Shown: positions 34,096 through 43,594 of the stretch, piece by piece
Position numbering within the stretch: the first letter of the stretch is position 1
Layout: every line of letters starts with the position of its first letter
NCBI GenBank assembly: GCA_944323485.1
Contig: CALUSR010000006.1
Span: 1-64,000, forward strand
From: Candidatus Gastranaerophilales bacterium
GTDB taxonomy: Bacteria > Cyanobacteriota > Vampirovibrionia > Gastranaerophilales > CAJFVJ01
DNA: 64,000 bases
Direction: 5' to 3'
The notes under the pieces: model-generated
What the model was told of the DNA's origin: nothing
Database searches by the model: none
The model's input: only the letters and a program-made list of their open reading frames with translations
Translations under genes and position numbers: made by a program

Positions 34096-34400
34096 TGTTC
34101 ATCAACCCACTGCAAAAATGGTTTATGACCGTCTTCAACAGGTATTGAAACGACAGCAGGCAAGTCATAAGAGTGATGACTCAAAATTTCTTTTTTTACT
34201 TCCTCAAATAATTCGCTGCGTGTTTTTGCAAATACCATCAACTCGCTCTCAGAACAGACTTCACCCTTCCACTCATAAATCGATGTAACCGACGGAACTA
34301 TATTTACACAGGATGCTAAATGTTTCGTTACAAGATTTTTTGCAATTAATTTTGCTTCATTAATGTCTGAAACCATTGTTATTACATAGTTATAAGTCAT
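34083..34400 (-). CDS. cutA: CutA-like protein
   Basis: This 105-residue trimer-forming protein of the CutA1 family has the features LASCVNIVPSVTSIYEWKGEV, ELMVFAKTRSELFEEV and HSYDLPAVVSIPVEDG. CutA is associated with divalent-cation tolerance, although its biochemical role is not settled. It is the first gene of the overlapping minus-strand operon and is divergent from bamA. Confidence 0.95.
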   Translation of the reverse strand: MTYNYVITMVSDINEAKLIAKNLVTKHLASCVNIVPSVTSIYEWKGEVCSESELMVFAKTRSELFEEVKKEILSHHSYDLPAVVSIPVEDGHKPFLQWVDEQCKK

Positions 34401-34505
34401 ATAATCCTCTTATTTTTCCAAAGAAAAAATATACAGTAAATAAATTGTTCCACCTGCTATTATTTTAATTGTATAATATACTAAAAACAGTAGTCAGGTA
34501 AATAG

Positions 34506-36407
34506 ATGCTAAAAAAGTCGGTCCTAACCTTAATCGCATTACTTTGTATAACAAATTATTCCTTAGCTATCACAGACAACCCGGAGGAGAAACCTTTTTC
34601 AAAGGCTGAAGATATAGCTAAGGAGCATCTTGACCAGGAAACAGAACGTAAATATGACGAAGCTGTTTTAATAAAAGAAATTCAAGTCGAAGGAAACCAC
34701 TTAGTAAACGAGGACGAAATAAAAGAAGCCGTATTGATAAAACCCGGGGAAGAGCTTGACCGACAAAAAATCAGGGCAAGCTTGAAAAGTGTCTACAAAA
34801 TGGGATACTTCTCGGATAAGATGAAAGCCGTTCTCAAGCCGACCGGAGAAGGTGTTATCCTCAAAATTGTTCTTCAGGAAAATGCACCTATTACAGGTTT
34901 TAACATCGAAGGGAATGACTCTGTTGATACAACTGAAATTCTCGAAAGACTCAACGGCAACATAGGTATGCCTCAGAACATTAACAATTTGAATATAGCA
35001 ATTGCTCAAATAGAAAGGCTCTATGAATCAAAAGGCTATATCCTCGCAAGAGTCACACAAATCTCAGATGACCCGGACGGTATCATCAATATAGACATCA
35101 ATGAAGGAACAATCGAAGACATCAAAATATCAGGAAACAAAAAGACAAAAGACTTTGTTATAAGAAGAAATATCCTGATAAAACCCGGCTCTGTTTATAA
35201 CGAAAATGCGCTGAAAGCTGACTTGCAAAGAATCTACGGGACACAGGCATTCGAAGACGTGCGAAGAGTGATAGAACCAAGCGATAAAGACCCGAATAAA
35301 TATATCCTGACTATTGAAGTAGATGAAAAACGCTCGGGTTCAATCACTATCGGTGGTGGTATTGATACTTCAACAGGTTTGTTCGGTTCAGGTGGTTACA
35401 CCGAACATAACTTCAGAGGACTCGGACAGGAAATCGGTATCAACTTCACGGGCGGCAGCGGCTTGATGTTCCAGGATGCAGATATCATCAAAAGAGCAAG
35501 CTATCAAATTGAAGCGAGATTTTTGGAACCGAGATTCAGACAGACAACAAATGCCCTTCAGGCAAGAGTCTATGGAAGAGATTTCGCAAGCTGGCAGGTA
35601 CCTCTTGCCATTGAAAAATACTTGGGCGGTGAAGTCGAAATTACCCATCCGTTTGCAAAAGTTCCGCATCTGGCAGGAGGCATAGCTCTCGGTGTCGAAG
35701 GTGTAAGCATCGAAGAAGGTGATGACTTCACCATGCGTCAAAGATTCCAGCAGGCAGGCGTTGATTTTTCAAAAAGAGAAGAGATGCTCACAAGCGGAAC
35801 ATTTCTCACACTCGGTCCCCGTCTTGTTTATGACACACGTGACAGCTTCATAAACCCGAGATCAGGTATGTACGCATCTTTAGGACTTAAAGAATATCTT
35901 TCATTCAACACAACAGACAGCTTTGGGCGTGTTGATGCTGTTATCAAACAATACTATCCTGTCGGTAAAAAATCATCCTTCTCTCTTATGGCAAAGGCAG
36001 GCGGAAATCTGCATGGAGATATGCCTTTGTTTGCAGGATATTCACTCGGTGGTATGAGATCAATGAGAGGTTACAGACAGGGTGAAGCAGGTCGAGGCCT
36101 CGGGCTTGTGATGGGTACTGCAGAATTTAGAACTCCGATACCTTTTATGGATAAAATTACAAAGAACAAATTCTTCAATGACATAAGAATTGCAGCATTC
36201 GCAGATGCCGGCAGAATATTCCAGGAATCACCGATAAATGACGTTTATGACTATCCTGGTTATGGTATATCTGTCGGTGCCGGATTGAGAATCAATATTC
36301 CGGGATTGGGTCCCGTCAAACTGGACTGGGGTTATCCTCTCACAAGTGTCGGAGCGGGAAGAGATCAAAAAATCAGGTTCCTGTTTGATATAGGAGAAAT
36401 GTACTAA
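34506..36407 (+). CDS. bamA: outer membrane assembly protein BamA/Omp85, three-POTRA form
   Basis: This 633-residue outer membrane protein folds and inserts beta-barrel proteins. A signal peptide (1-22) is followed by about three POTRA repeats: VLIKEIQVEGNHLVNEDEI, then ITGFNIEGNDSVDTTEI, then IEDIKISGNKKTKDFVI. The 16-strand barrel (about 285-633) carries the conserved VRGY-like motif as SMRGYRQGEAG. E. coli BamA has five POTRAs; three is typical of cyanobacterial Omp85 and chloroplast Toc75, which supports the lineage. The upstream TATAAT at about 34470 may be its -10 box. It is followed by ompH. Confidence 0.95.
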   Translation: MLKKSVLTLIALLCITNYSLAITDNPEEKPFSKAEDIAKEHLDQETERKYDEAVLIKEIQVEGNHLVNEDEIKEAVLIKPGEELDRQKIRASLKSVYKMGYFSDKMKAVLKPTGEGVILKIVLQENAPITGFNIEGNDSVDTTEILERLNGNIGMPQNINNLNIAIAQIERLYESKGYILARVTQISDDPDGIINIDINEGTIEDIKISGNKKTKDFVIRRNILIKPGSVYNENALKADLQRIYGTQAFEDVRRVIEPSDKDPNKYILTIEVDEKRSGSITIGGGIDTSTGLFGSGGYTEHNFRGLGQEIGINFTGGSGLMFQDADIIKRASYQIEARFLEPRFRQTTNALQARVYGRDFASWQVPLAIEKYLGGEVEITHPFAKVPHLAGGIALGVEGVSIEEGDDFTMRQRFQQAGVDFSKREEMLTSGTFLTLGPRLVYDTRDSFINPRSGMYASLGLKEYLSFNTTDSFGRVDAVIKQYYPVGKKSSFSLMAKAGGNLHGDMPLFAGYSLGGMRSMRGYRQGEAGRGLGLVMGTAEFRTPIPFMDKITKNKFFNDIRIAAFADAGRIFQESPINDVYDYPGYGISVGAGLRINIPGLGPVKLDWGYPLTSVGAGRDQKIRFLFDIGEMY

Positions 36408-36446
36408 TTAAATAAAAAATAAAACGGACTTAGGAAAGGAGAAATT

Positions 36447-36908
36447 ATGAAAATAAACAAAAAAGTATTATGTACAATGATTATGACAGGTGCTGTTATG
36501 ATGTGTACTAATATAGCCAATGCAGCAGGCATCGGTTATATAGAATTGAGCAAAGTTCTCAAGAATTATACCTATGCACAACAAATAAGCACAGAGGTTA
36601 AAAATAAAGATATCGAAATTCAAAAATTTATGACAGAAGCAAATCAAAAAATCAATAACGCAAAATCTCCTGTCGAAAAGAAAAATCTCGAACAAAAATA
36701 TTCTGCCGAATTCAAAGCTAAATTGACAGCATTCCAGGACTATCAGGTGGATAAACAAAAAGAAGTTGAAAACAATATTATCAATGCAGTAAAACTCGTT
36801 GCAAAAGAACAAAAACTCGATGCGGTATTTACAAGCGGAGTACTTCTTTACGGCGGCGTTGATATTAGCGGTAATGTTGTTTTGAAACTCAATAGTCTGA
36901 AAAAATAA
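36447..36908 (+). CDS. OmpH/Skp-like periplasmic chaperone
   Basis: This 153-residue protein has a signal peptide (1-27, ending NIANAAG) and a long charged helical arm (about 45-115; IQKFMTEANQKINNAKSPV). It starts its mature part with IGYIELSKVLKNYTYAQ, the OmpH family beginning. Skp-like trimers hold unfolded outer membrane proteins in the periplasm, fitting its place directly after bamA (39-base gap, GGAAAGGAG before the ATG). It shares one base with the following tsaC gene. Confidence 0.9.
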   Translation: MKINKKVLCTMIMTGAVMMCTNIANAAGIGYIELSKVLKNYTYAQQISTEVKNKDIEIQKFMTEANQKINNAKSPVEKKNLEQKYSAEFKAKLTAFQDYQVDKQKEVENNIINAVKLVAKEQKLDAVFTSGVLLYGGVDISGNVVLKLNSLKK

Positions 36909-37504
36909 TGAACGGAATATTCAAAAAATATGAAGAACAAAAACAGTATCTTAAAACACACAAAGATGCTGTTTTTGCATTCCCGACAGACACGGTATGG
37001 GGTTTGGGATGCCTTATCGAAAGCAAGCAAGGTGTTGAAAGAATTTATTCAATAAAACACAGGGACAGACGAAAACCTCTGATACTTTTATCAAACAAAA
37101 TCGAATATCTGGAGCCTTATGTCGACAAAATGCCAGAACTTGCTGTTGAATGGAGCAAAAAATACTGGCCCGGTGCATTGACTCTTGTTGTCAAAAAGTC
37201 AAAAATGACACCTGATTATATGACATCAGGATTTGATACTGTCGGAATAAGAATACCTGATAACAAAGACCTGCTTGATTTTCTTGAACAATGCGTCGAA
37301 ACTCATGCAATTGCCACAACAAGCGCAAATATCTCAGGAAATAACTCCTCTATAACAAAAGAAGAAGTTATCAGCTCAATTGGAGATAAAATAGACTTTA
37401 TTACAGACGGAGAAGACCCCGATAAAAAATTTGAATCAACCGTAGTTGCGGTTTATGAGGATAATACTTATAAGATTTTAAGACAAGGATATCTTAAATT
37501 ATAA
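36908..37504 (+). CDS. tsaC: threonylcarbamoyl-AMP synthase (YrdC/Sua5)
   Basis: This 198-residue enzyme makes threonylcarbamoyl-AMP, the first step of t6A modification of tRNAs reading ANN codons. Visible motifs are FPTDTVWGLGCL, YSIKHRDRRKPLILL, WPGALTLVVKKS, VGIRIPDNK and TTSANISGNNSS. It is the short form without the Sua5 extension. The ATG shares one base with the ompH stop codon (TAATG), so translation is coupled. Confidence 0.93.
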   Translation: MNGIFKKYEEQKQYLKTHKDAVFAFPTDTVWGLGCLIESKQGVERIYSIKHRDRRKPLILLSNKIEYLEPYVDKMPELAVEWSKKYWPGALTLVVKKSKMTPDYMTSGFDTVGIRIPDNKDLLDFLEQCVETHAIATTSANISGNNSSITKEEVISSIGDKIDFITDGEDPDKKFESTVVAVYEDNTYKILRQGYLKL

Positions 37505-37521
37505 AAGGAGAGAAAGAAAAA

Positions 37522-37962
37522 ATGCCAAAATCAAAAATAGCACTCGGATGTGACCATGGCGGCTATGAGCTGAAAACTTACATCGAAAAATATCTTGCAA
37601 AAAACGGATTTGACTACAAAGACTTCGGAACATTTGATAGAAATTCAGTAGATTATCCGCCGATAGCAAAAGAAGTTGCAAAGAGTGTTGCAAACGGAAA
37701 TTATTCAAAAGGCATTTTGCTGTGCGGAACAGGCTTGGGGATGTGCATCACTGCGAACAAAATTCCAGGGATAAGGGCCGTCACCTGTCATGACACCTAT
37801 TCGGCAAGAATGAGTCGCTCTCATAATGATGCAAACATACTCACAATGGGCGGTCGTGTTGTAGGAATAGATCTGGCTCTTGACATCGTTGATACATGGT
37901 TAAGAACTGAGTTTGAAGGCGGACGTCACAAACGACGTGTCGATATGATTGAAAAGCCCTAA
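37522..37962 (+). CDS. rpiB: ribose-5-phosphate isomerase B
   Basis: This 146-residue enzyme interconverts ribose 5-phosphate and ribulose 5-phosphate in the pentose phosphate pathway. Family features: IALGCDHGGYELK, the catalytic Cys and anion loop in LLCGTGLGMCITANKIPGIR, and RSHNDANILTMGGRVVG. AAAGGAGAG lies 9 bases before the ATG. It is the last gene of the bamA-ompH-tsaC-rpiB run. Confidence 0.95.
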   Translation: MPKSKIALGCDHGGYELKTYIEKYLAKNGFDYKDFGTFDRNSVDYPPIAKEVAKSVANGNYSKGILLCGTGLGMCITANKIPGIRAVTCHDTYSARMSRSHNDANILTMGGRVVGIDLALDIVDTWLRTEFEGGRHKRRVDMIEKP

Positions 37963-37998
37963 AAAATAACCTGTTCAAAAGAACAGGTTATTTTTTTA
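37963..37998. terminator. bidirectional terminator
   Basis: AATAACCTGTTC / GAACAGGTTATT (37965-37976, 37981-37992) with an AAAA loop, A run before and T run after, separates rpiB from the convergent sirtuin-like gene. Confidence 0.92.
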
Positions 37999-38010
37999 TT
38001 TATACCCATA

Positions 38011-39297
38011 CTAAACAAGAACAGGACTCTTTTGTTCAAGTTCAATATTGGTAAAATCTCCCATAAACATGGAAACAGACGGATAATGGTCTTTTACAAC
38101 AACTGAAGGGTGTTTCTCTTCTATTTGATATTTATAGTAAGCTCCGATTTCTGATTTTGCAATAATATAAACTCGCTGCAGTTCAGAAGCTTCATTAATT
38201 ACGTAAGATAAAAATTCTTCAACCTGAGTTTTCGAATGATACGGAGGGTTAACCAACACCCAGACTTTTGAGTTTATCATAGAATTGAAAGAATTATACC
38301 ACATCTTTGGAGATGATGAGGCAAGAGAGGAGTTTATATCATAGATATCAGGATAAATCATCCCGGCGCATTTTTTGCAGCAGCCGACAACAGCATCAAA
38401 ATGAGAACCTGTCTTCAAAGATTTACTTCCGCATGAAGGACAGATATAAGAATTTATTAATCCTCCAAGAGGGATATATTTGATACAATTTCCTGATTTA
38501 TCCGTATCTCTGAACCCTGGTATACCGAAGTTTATACCTGATTTCAACATAGCCTGCACGACAGACGAACTGTATCCTGAAGAAATAATTGCCCCGCTTA
38601 CTTTTACATTTTTAATCCCCTGCAAAAACTCTATCATCTGAGCGTTCGGCTTGTTCAACAAACTGACCAGATATGATAAGTTCTCAAACCAGCTTTTTTG
38701 AGGAAAATATTCGTTATTCTTCTCAATCATCAAATCAAGACCGTTTCGATAAGAGGAGATTAACGACATATCATTTTCTTCTATATCTTCGTTATAAAAA
38801 ACGGCAATGCTGTCCTTGAAAGACTTTTCCAAAGAATTGATACTCTTCTGTTCCGATACCTCTTCTTTAAGCGGAAAAGATGTTGATATGATAATTTCCT
38901 CTTTCTTTTCAGGTTCAGAAAGTGAGAGTTGCTGTTGAGCTTCTTGCTGAGGTTCTTTTTTCTCTGCAGAGACCGAAGGCTGTTGATAAGGAGATGAAAA
39001 AGCTCTGTTTTCAAGAGGAAGCGTCTGTGCCTGTTCTTGAGGAAGAGTTATCACATCATTACCCAAAATTTTTGAGATTGTAGAACAAAAAGATCTCCAT
39101 AATTCATCCGGCAATTTTGCCTCTTCTGCCTGCAGCAGAAGTTCTCTCCATTGCTCATAGTGTTCCCATCTGTGGTTAATATCAAATTTTTCTCGTATTT
39201 TAACAAGTCCCTCTGATAAGAGTGACCAGTCACGTTTTTTTATCGCCACTTCGATACGCTTAAGCGTCATGGTTTCTGTTTCTGGATATGGTGCCAT
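38011..39297 (-). CDS. sirtuin-like zinc-ribbon protein, divergent
   Basis: This is a 428-residue cytoplasmic protein. The N-terminal helical part (1-80) is followed by a Gln/Glu/Pro-rich linker (about 85-150). The C-terminal part has VKVSGAIISSGYSSSV, NFGIPGFRDTD (about 257-266), and a zinc ribbon Cys286-x2-Cys289-x17-Cys307-x2-Cys310 followed by AGMIYPDIYDIN. This order recalls the sirtuin NAD-binding core (GIPDFR, CxxC...CxxC, PDIVxFGE). The position of the catalytic His before the first CxxC appears to be Gly, and the NAD pocket segment between motifs is short, so deacetylase activity is doubtful. AGGAG precedes ATG 39297. It lies 25 bases after the PilT-like gene. Confidence 0.6.
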   Translation of the reverse strand: MAPYPETETMTLKRIEVAIKKRDWSLLSEGLVKIREKFDINHRWEHYEQWRELLLQAEEAKLPDELWRSFCSTISKILGNDVITLPQEQAQTLPLENRAFSSPYQQPSVSAEKKEPQQEAQQQLSLSEPEKKEEIIISTSFPLKEEVSEQKSINSLEKSFKDSIAVFYNEDIEENDMSLISSYRNGLDLMIEKNNEYFPQKSWFENLSYLVSLLNKPNAQMIEFLQGIKNVKVSGAIISSGYSSSVVQAMLKSGINFGIPGFRDTDKSGNCIKYIPLGGLINSYICPSCGSKSLKTGSHFDAVVGCCKKCAGMIYPDIYDINSSLASSSPKMWYNSFNSMINSKVWVLVNPPYHSKTQVEEFLSYVINEASELQRVYIIAKSEIGAYYKYQIEEKHPSVVVKDHYPSVSMFMGDFTNIELEQKSPVLV

Positions 39298-39322
39298 TAA
39301 TATTATTCTCCTATTTAAAAAA

Positions 39323-40408
39323 TTATCTTTGAGAACCGGTATATGCGCCTCTCAGCATCTGCCTCAATTCGTTTTGATATTCCGAAGCCTGAACGGCGGC
39401 AATATCAGTGATGACATTTGCTCTTGCGAGTTTGCACAAAGAAGCGTTCAAAGATAACATATCATTTTGTGAGCCTGTATTCAGCTGTTCATATATATCA
39501 TCTATCTGGTCTTTTATCATATAGTTTTTAACGGCAGGTGTAACTGTCAACACTTCAACAGCAGCAACACGTCCGTTACCGTCAGCTTTCGGTATAAGTT
39601 TTTGAGAAATTACTCCACGCATAATGTTTGCAAGCTGGGTTGTGATATAGTTTCTTTGATGGGGTTCAAAGAGGTTTATAATTCTGTTTATAGTTTGAAT
39701 AGAATCATTTGTGTGCAGAGTGGAGAAAACAAGGTGTCCCGTTTCTGCCGCTTTGATTGCACTCGCTACGGTTTCTTTATCTCTCATCTCACCGACCAGT
39801 ATAATATCAGGGTTTTGACGCAGAGCATACTTTACACCATCAGGGAATGAGTCTGTATCGAGATCTATTTGTCTTTGTGTAAAGAAGGATTTTTTACTCT
39901 GAAAGACAAATTCTATCGGGTCTTCGATGGTAATTATGTGCTTCTGTTGGTTCTGGTTAATATACTCAAGCAAAGAAGCAAGTGTAGTTGATTTACCGCT
40001 GCCTGTCGCTCCGGTTACAAGGACAAGTCCGTTGTTGAATGTTACAAACTTACGTATCAATGCAGGGAGTTTAAGTTTTTCAAGAGTAGGAATATGGTAA
40101 GGAATATATCTTATACTCAGAGCAATTCTGTTGCTCTCATATAACATATTTACACGAAACCTTGCAACACCGTCAATACTATATGGGAAGTCAAAGTCAT
40201 AGACCTCTTTTATACGGTATTTCAACTTCTCAGGTATCATAGCTTCTGTAATCATTTTGATATCATTCTCGGAAAGAGCCGGTTCATCAAGAACTTTTTC
40301 AATAGCACCGTTTCTTCTGACTATCGGAGGCAGCCCGGCTCTAAAGTGAATATCAGTGATATTTTCCTGTATTGCATGTGATAAAAATCTTTTGACATCA
40401 AAAAGCAT
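39323..40408 (-). CDS. pilT: PilT-family type IV pilus ATPase
   Basis: This 361-residue hexameric secretion ATPase of the PilT/PilU class normally powers pilus retraction. Walker A is GATGSGKSTTLASL, Asp box ITIEDPIEF, Walker B ILVGEMRDKETV and His box STLHTNDSIQTINRII. The AIRNLIRE motif that PilT needs for retraction reads AVKNYMIKD here, so it may be PilU-like or altered. It is placed 21 bases after a helicase gene and 25 bases before the sirtuin-like gene. No pilin or assembly genes are visible. Confidence 0.9.
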   Translation of the reverse strand: MLFDVKRFLSHAIQENITDIHFRAGLPPIVRRNGAIEKVLDEPALSENDIKMITEAMIPEKLKYRIKEVYDFDFPYSIDGVARFRVNMLYESNRIALSIRYIPYHIPTLEKLKLPALIRKFVTFNNGLVLVTGATGSGKSTTLASLLEYINQNQQKHIITIEDPIEFVFQSKKSFFTQRQIDLDTDSFPDGVKYALRQNPDIILVGEMRDKETVASAIKAAETGHLVFSTLHTNDSIQTINRIINLFEPHQRNYITTQLANIMRGVISQKLIPKADGNGRVAAVEVLTVTPAVKNYMIKDQIDDIYEQLNTGSQNDMLSLNASLCKLARANVITDIAAVQASEYQNELRQMLRGAYTGSQR

Positions 40409-40429
40409 AATTTTATATCTCCAAATTTA

Positions 40430-43400
40430 TTAAATCATATAACCTAATTCTTGTTTTATTCTATCAAGGCAAACTTTCTTGCTGTAGTGCCATTCACGTG
40501 CGGTAATTCGAATAACTTTCCAGGAGCATCTTTCCAGCAAAAGCTGTTTCCAGATTGGTTTCACAGGTTTTTCACATCCGTCGTCAACACCATCGCATTC
40601 GACAATCACTTTTTCATAGCTGTTTTTGTCTTCAACAAGCAAGCTAACCTGTACGCCCGCTATTTCAACATTTGTTTTAACCTTAAATCCTTCTTTCTCG
40701 CACTCTTCTGCTATTTTTTTCTGGAGTTTGTTTGAGAAAGTATTTTTCACAACATCGAGTTTTTCTTCTTCTTTTTTCTGCTGATATTGCTGGACATATT
40801 CAAGATAGCTTCGCAGAAGCCCCGGAGCAAGCGATTCTACCGGTCTTGAAATATAAGATATTACTTTCTTTTTCGCTCTTGTGATTGCAACGTTAAATAA
40901 ATTCGGCTTTTGCAGGAATGTTATGCTCTGGAAATGGCTGTTTTCTGCAACGGTGAAAGAAAGAATCATCACATCCTTCTCATCTCCCTGGAATGTATGT
41001 GCCGTACCGACTTCTATCTGATGTTTTCTGATTAAATCCTCGCTCATTACCTGCCATAAAGCTTTTTTGATTAAATCAACCTGCGCTCTGAACGGTGATA
41101 TTACACCTATAGACACCGGTTTATCCGGATTTTTCTCATTATCTTCGATAATTATTTCCTGAATTTTTTTCAAAACCTGTTCGGCTTCAGCCATATTTCT
41201 TGTGCTATCAAGATCAACTTTAGCTCCCTCAACAACATGAACTTCAAGACATCCTTCAAGAGAATCTTCTTTTTTCATAAGCCTGATTCTTCCTCCGTAA
41301 AACTCACGGTTGCTGAAATCGATTATCGGAGATAAGCATCTGAAATGTTCATCAAGCAAAACAGGATTTGCTGAATAATAGTTTGCAAGATCAAAAATTG
41401 AGTTTGTTCTGAATCTCCACATCAGCTGGTATCTGTCAGGAATATTATATTGTGAAAGGAAAGACTGTTCTTTGTTTTTCTCAAGGAAAGAAAGATGCGC
41501 AAGCTGTTTGTCATCACCGACGATTATCGCTTTTTTGGCTCTGAACAAAACAGGAAAACAACTGGCAATATCACACTGGGAAGCTTCATCGATAATTGCC
41601 ACATCAAATAATCCCGGTTTCAAAGGAAGCGACTCAGAAATTGCATATGTTGTCACTGCCCAGCATGGGAATGTATCAAGAAGCGGCTGAAAATCTTCAT
41701 CTTCAAGCAGCCTGCTCTGAAGATTTTTCTTTCTTTCAATCAAAGCCTTCGAATGTATCATAAGCCGCTGACGCTTGTGCTGATCACGCAGAACACTTTT
41801 GAGTGACTCTCTTCTCTGGTTTTTCAGAATATCAACAGCAAGTTTCTTTTGTTTACGCTTTAAAAGTCTTATATTATCTATAAGCTGGTGTAAGTTACCG
41901 ATTTTGTTTATATCACACTCCGTGTGTCTTAAGTCATTGTTCAGTTTTTGCAGTTCAAGTTCTTTTTTCACTTCATCAATATTATCAAAATCAGGTTTGA
42001 ATTTTTTCAATTCTGTTGTCTTATTGAAACGTATTATGTCTATTTTTTTGAGAATTGAGTTTATAATCCCTGTTTTTTCCATCCTTTGCTCAATTTTATT
42101 GAGAAGGGATGACACCTGTTTTATTTCTTCATTGTTCAATTTTTTTGAAATAATTTTTTCTTCTATTTTTTTGAGAAGCTTGCTCTGCTCTTCAAGAATA
42201 TCAGTCCAGTCCTTTTCGAGTTTTATGATATTTTCGCATTTTGTTTCAAGCTCTTTGATTGTTTTGACGAGATTCTTCATATCATCAAGAGTTACAAGAA
42301 TACAATCTTCATATCCTGTATCTATATCAACCTTGTTTGACAACAAATCCTGCAACTTGAAATGCAAATTCTTTTGATAATCTATACGTCCTGCCCTCAA
42401 AGACATATAAGGCGCTCCGAGAGAATTGAGCCTATCTGCCACAACATCAACAGCCTTATCCATCCTTGAAGCAACAAGAACCGTTTTTCCGTTTGCAACG
42501 AGGTGTGATACAACATTCGCAATTGTCTGAGATTTTCCCGTCCCGGGAGGTCCATAAACAGTTACCCACGGATTTTCTTCTATCATCTTGATTACATTTT
42601 CCTGACTGTCACTTGAGGCAAGAGGAGTTATCGGGAAAAATTCATGATTTTTCGATTTTGAAATAGGGTTTTGAGAGTTCTCTGCTTTGGAAGAAGAGTG
42701 AATAAATTCCTGATTTACGACATCGAGAGCTGTTTCTCTGATTACCCCGCTCGGTTTCTCTGAAATCAAAGTCAGCTCATGCAATACACCTGCCGTAACA
42801 GACGGACGTTTTGTCAGAATAATAGCTGATTCTTTGGTAACTTTTATCCCGCATTTTTGTTCGTATTCTTCTTCTGTTTGGGAAATTTCTTTTTGATAAA
42901 CCTTTCCTAAAGACACATCAATATCAGGGATTATTGACTTGAGAGTCGTCAAAAATATCTGAATTTTCTCATCATTCAAAGGTAAATCAGGAATAACATC
43001 AATCAACCCGTCAAAGCGTTCATCGACCTCATCCTCATCATCACTCTTTTGCAAAAGAGCTGAGAGAGCCCCTGTGTTGAGAGATAAAAAATCCTCCATT
43101 AACGAACAGTTGATAAACAGACCGTCTCTTTCAAGTTTGCATGGAGCATATAGTATCGGTGTCAAAAATTCGCCTGAGCGTTTATGTCTGCCTTTCAAGA
43201 AGAGATAGCCGTAAATAAGATATTTCTCTTTCTTTGATGTATCAGCATTTATCATCAACTCGGTAACCAAACTGTCAGCACCATCCAATTTCAAAACAGA
43301 TTCATTTGAAGATAACAACATCTCTTCACCATCGAGGAAATGCCATTTGTTATCTTTATCCTGTTTCAGATTCCTGAATGTAGAACTCTTTACCTCTTCT

Positions 43401-43489
43401 CTTACACAGTCATGCAGATATAAACTCAATTTTTTTATAAAACTGTTATTGAACGCAGAGTTAATAAGCTTGGTTGCTTCCTGTAACAT
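40430..43489 (-). CDS. superfamily 1 helicase with C-terminal nuclease-like domain
   Basis: This 1019-residue protein has the UPF1-like SF1 helicase set: Walker A GPPGTGKSQT (from 313), then a long charged coiled coil (about 410-620), DEAS box IIDEASQCD, GDDKQLAHLSF, LDEHFRCLSPII, GTAHTFQGDEKDV and NVAITRAKKKVI. The last 120 residues (VIVECDGVDDG, then LLLERCSWKVIRI) resemble the very-short-patch-repair/DUF559 endonuclease fold, as in many defence-linked helicases. It begins a tight run with pilT and the sirtuin-like gene. Roles in DNA repair or anti-phage defence are both possible. Confidence 0.85.
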   Translation of the reverse strand: MLQEATKLINSAFNNSFIKKLSLYLHDCVREEVKSSTFRNLKQDKDNKWHFLDGEEMLLSSNESVLKLDGADSLVTELMINADTSKKEKYLIYGYLFLKGRHKRSGEFLTPILYAPCKLERDGLFINCSLMEDFLSLNTGALSALLQKSDDEDEVDERFDGLIDVIPDLPLNDEKIQIFLTTLKSIIPDIDVSLGKVYQKEISQTEEEYEQKCGIKVTKESAIILTKRPSVTAGVLHELTLISEKPSGVIRETALDVVNQEFIHSSSKAENSQNPISKSKNHEFFPITPLASSDSQENVIKMIEENPWVTVYGPPGTGKSQTIANVVSHLVANGKTVLVASRMDKAVDVVADRLNSLGAPYMSLRAGRIDYQKNLHFKLQDLLSNKVDIDTGYEDCILVTLDDMKNLVKTIKELETKCENIIKLEKDWTDILEEQSKLLKKIEEKIISKKLNNEEIKQVSSLLNKIEQRMEKTGIINSILKKIDIIRFNKTTELKKFKPDFDNIDEVKKELELQKLNNDLRHTECDINKIGNLHQLIDNIRLLKRKQKKLAVDILKNQRRESLKSVLRDQHKRQRLMIHSKALIERKKNLQSRLLEDEDFQPLLDTFPCWAVTTYAISESLPLKPGLFDVAIIDEASQCDIASCFPVLFRAKKAIIVGDDKQLAHLSFLEKNKEQSFLSQYNIPDRYQLMWRFRTNSIFDLANYYSANPVLLDEHFRCLSPIIDFSNREFYGGRIRLMKKEDSLEGCLEVHVVEGAKVDLDSTRNMAEAEQVLKKIQEIIIEDNEKNPDKPVSIGVISPFRAQVDLIKKALWQVMSEDLIRKHQIEVGTAHTFQGDEKDVMILSFTVAENSHFQSITFLQKPNLFNVAITRAKKKVISYISRPVESLAPGLLRSYLEYVQQYQQKKEEEKLDVVKNTFSNKLQKKIAEECEKEGFKVKTNVEIAGVQVSLLVEDKNSYEKVIVECDGVDDGCEKPVKPIWKQLLLERCSWKVIRITAREWHYSKKVCLDRIKQELGYMI

Positions 43490-43594
43490 TATTAAAAACT
43501 TCCTTGTAAAATTCCGAATTTTGCAATAAGTCTATTTTACAACCTATAAACTCCAAATAGAATACAGCATTACGATGAAAACTCACATGATGGA

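Noticed and set aside
41799-42377. 192-codon ORF antisense to the helicase gene
   Set aside because: Phe/Ser-rich low-complexity product that mirrors the Lys/Glu-rich coiled coil on the real coding strand.
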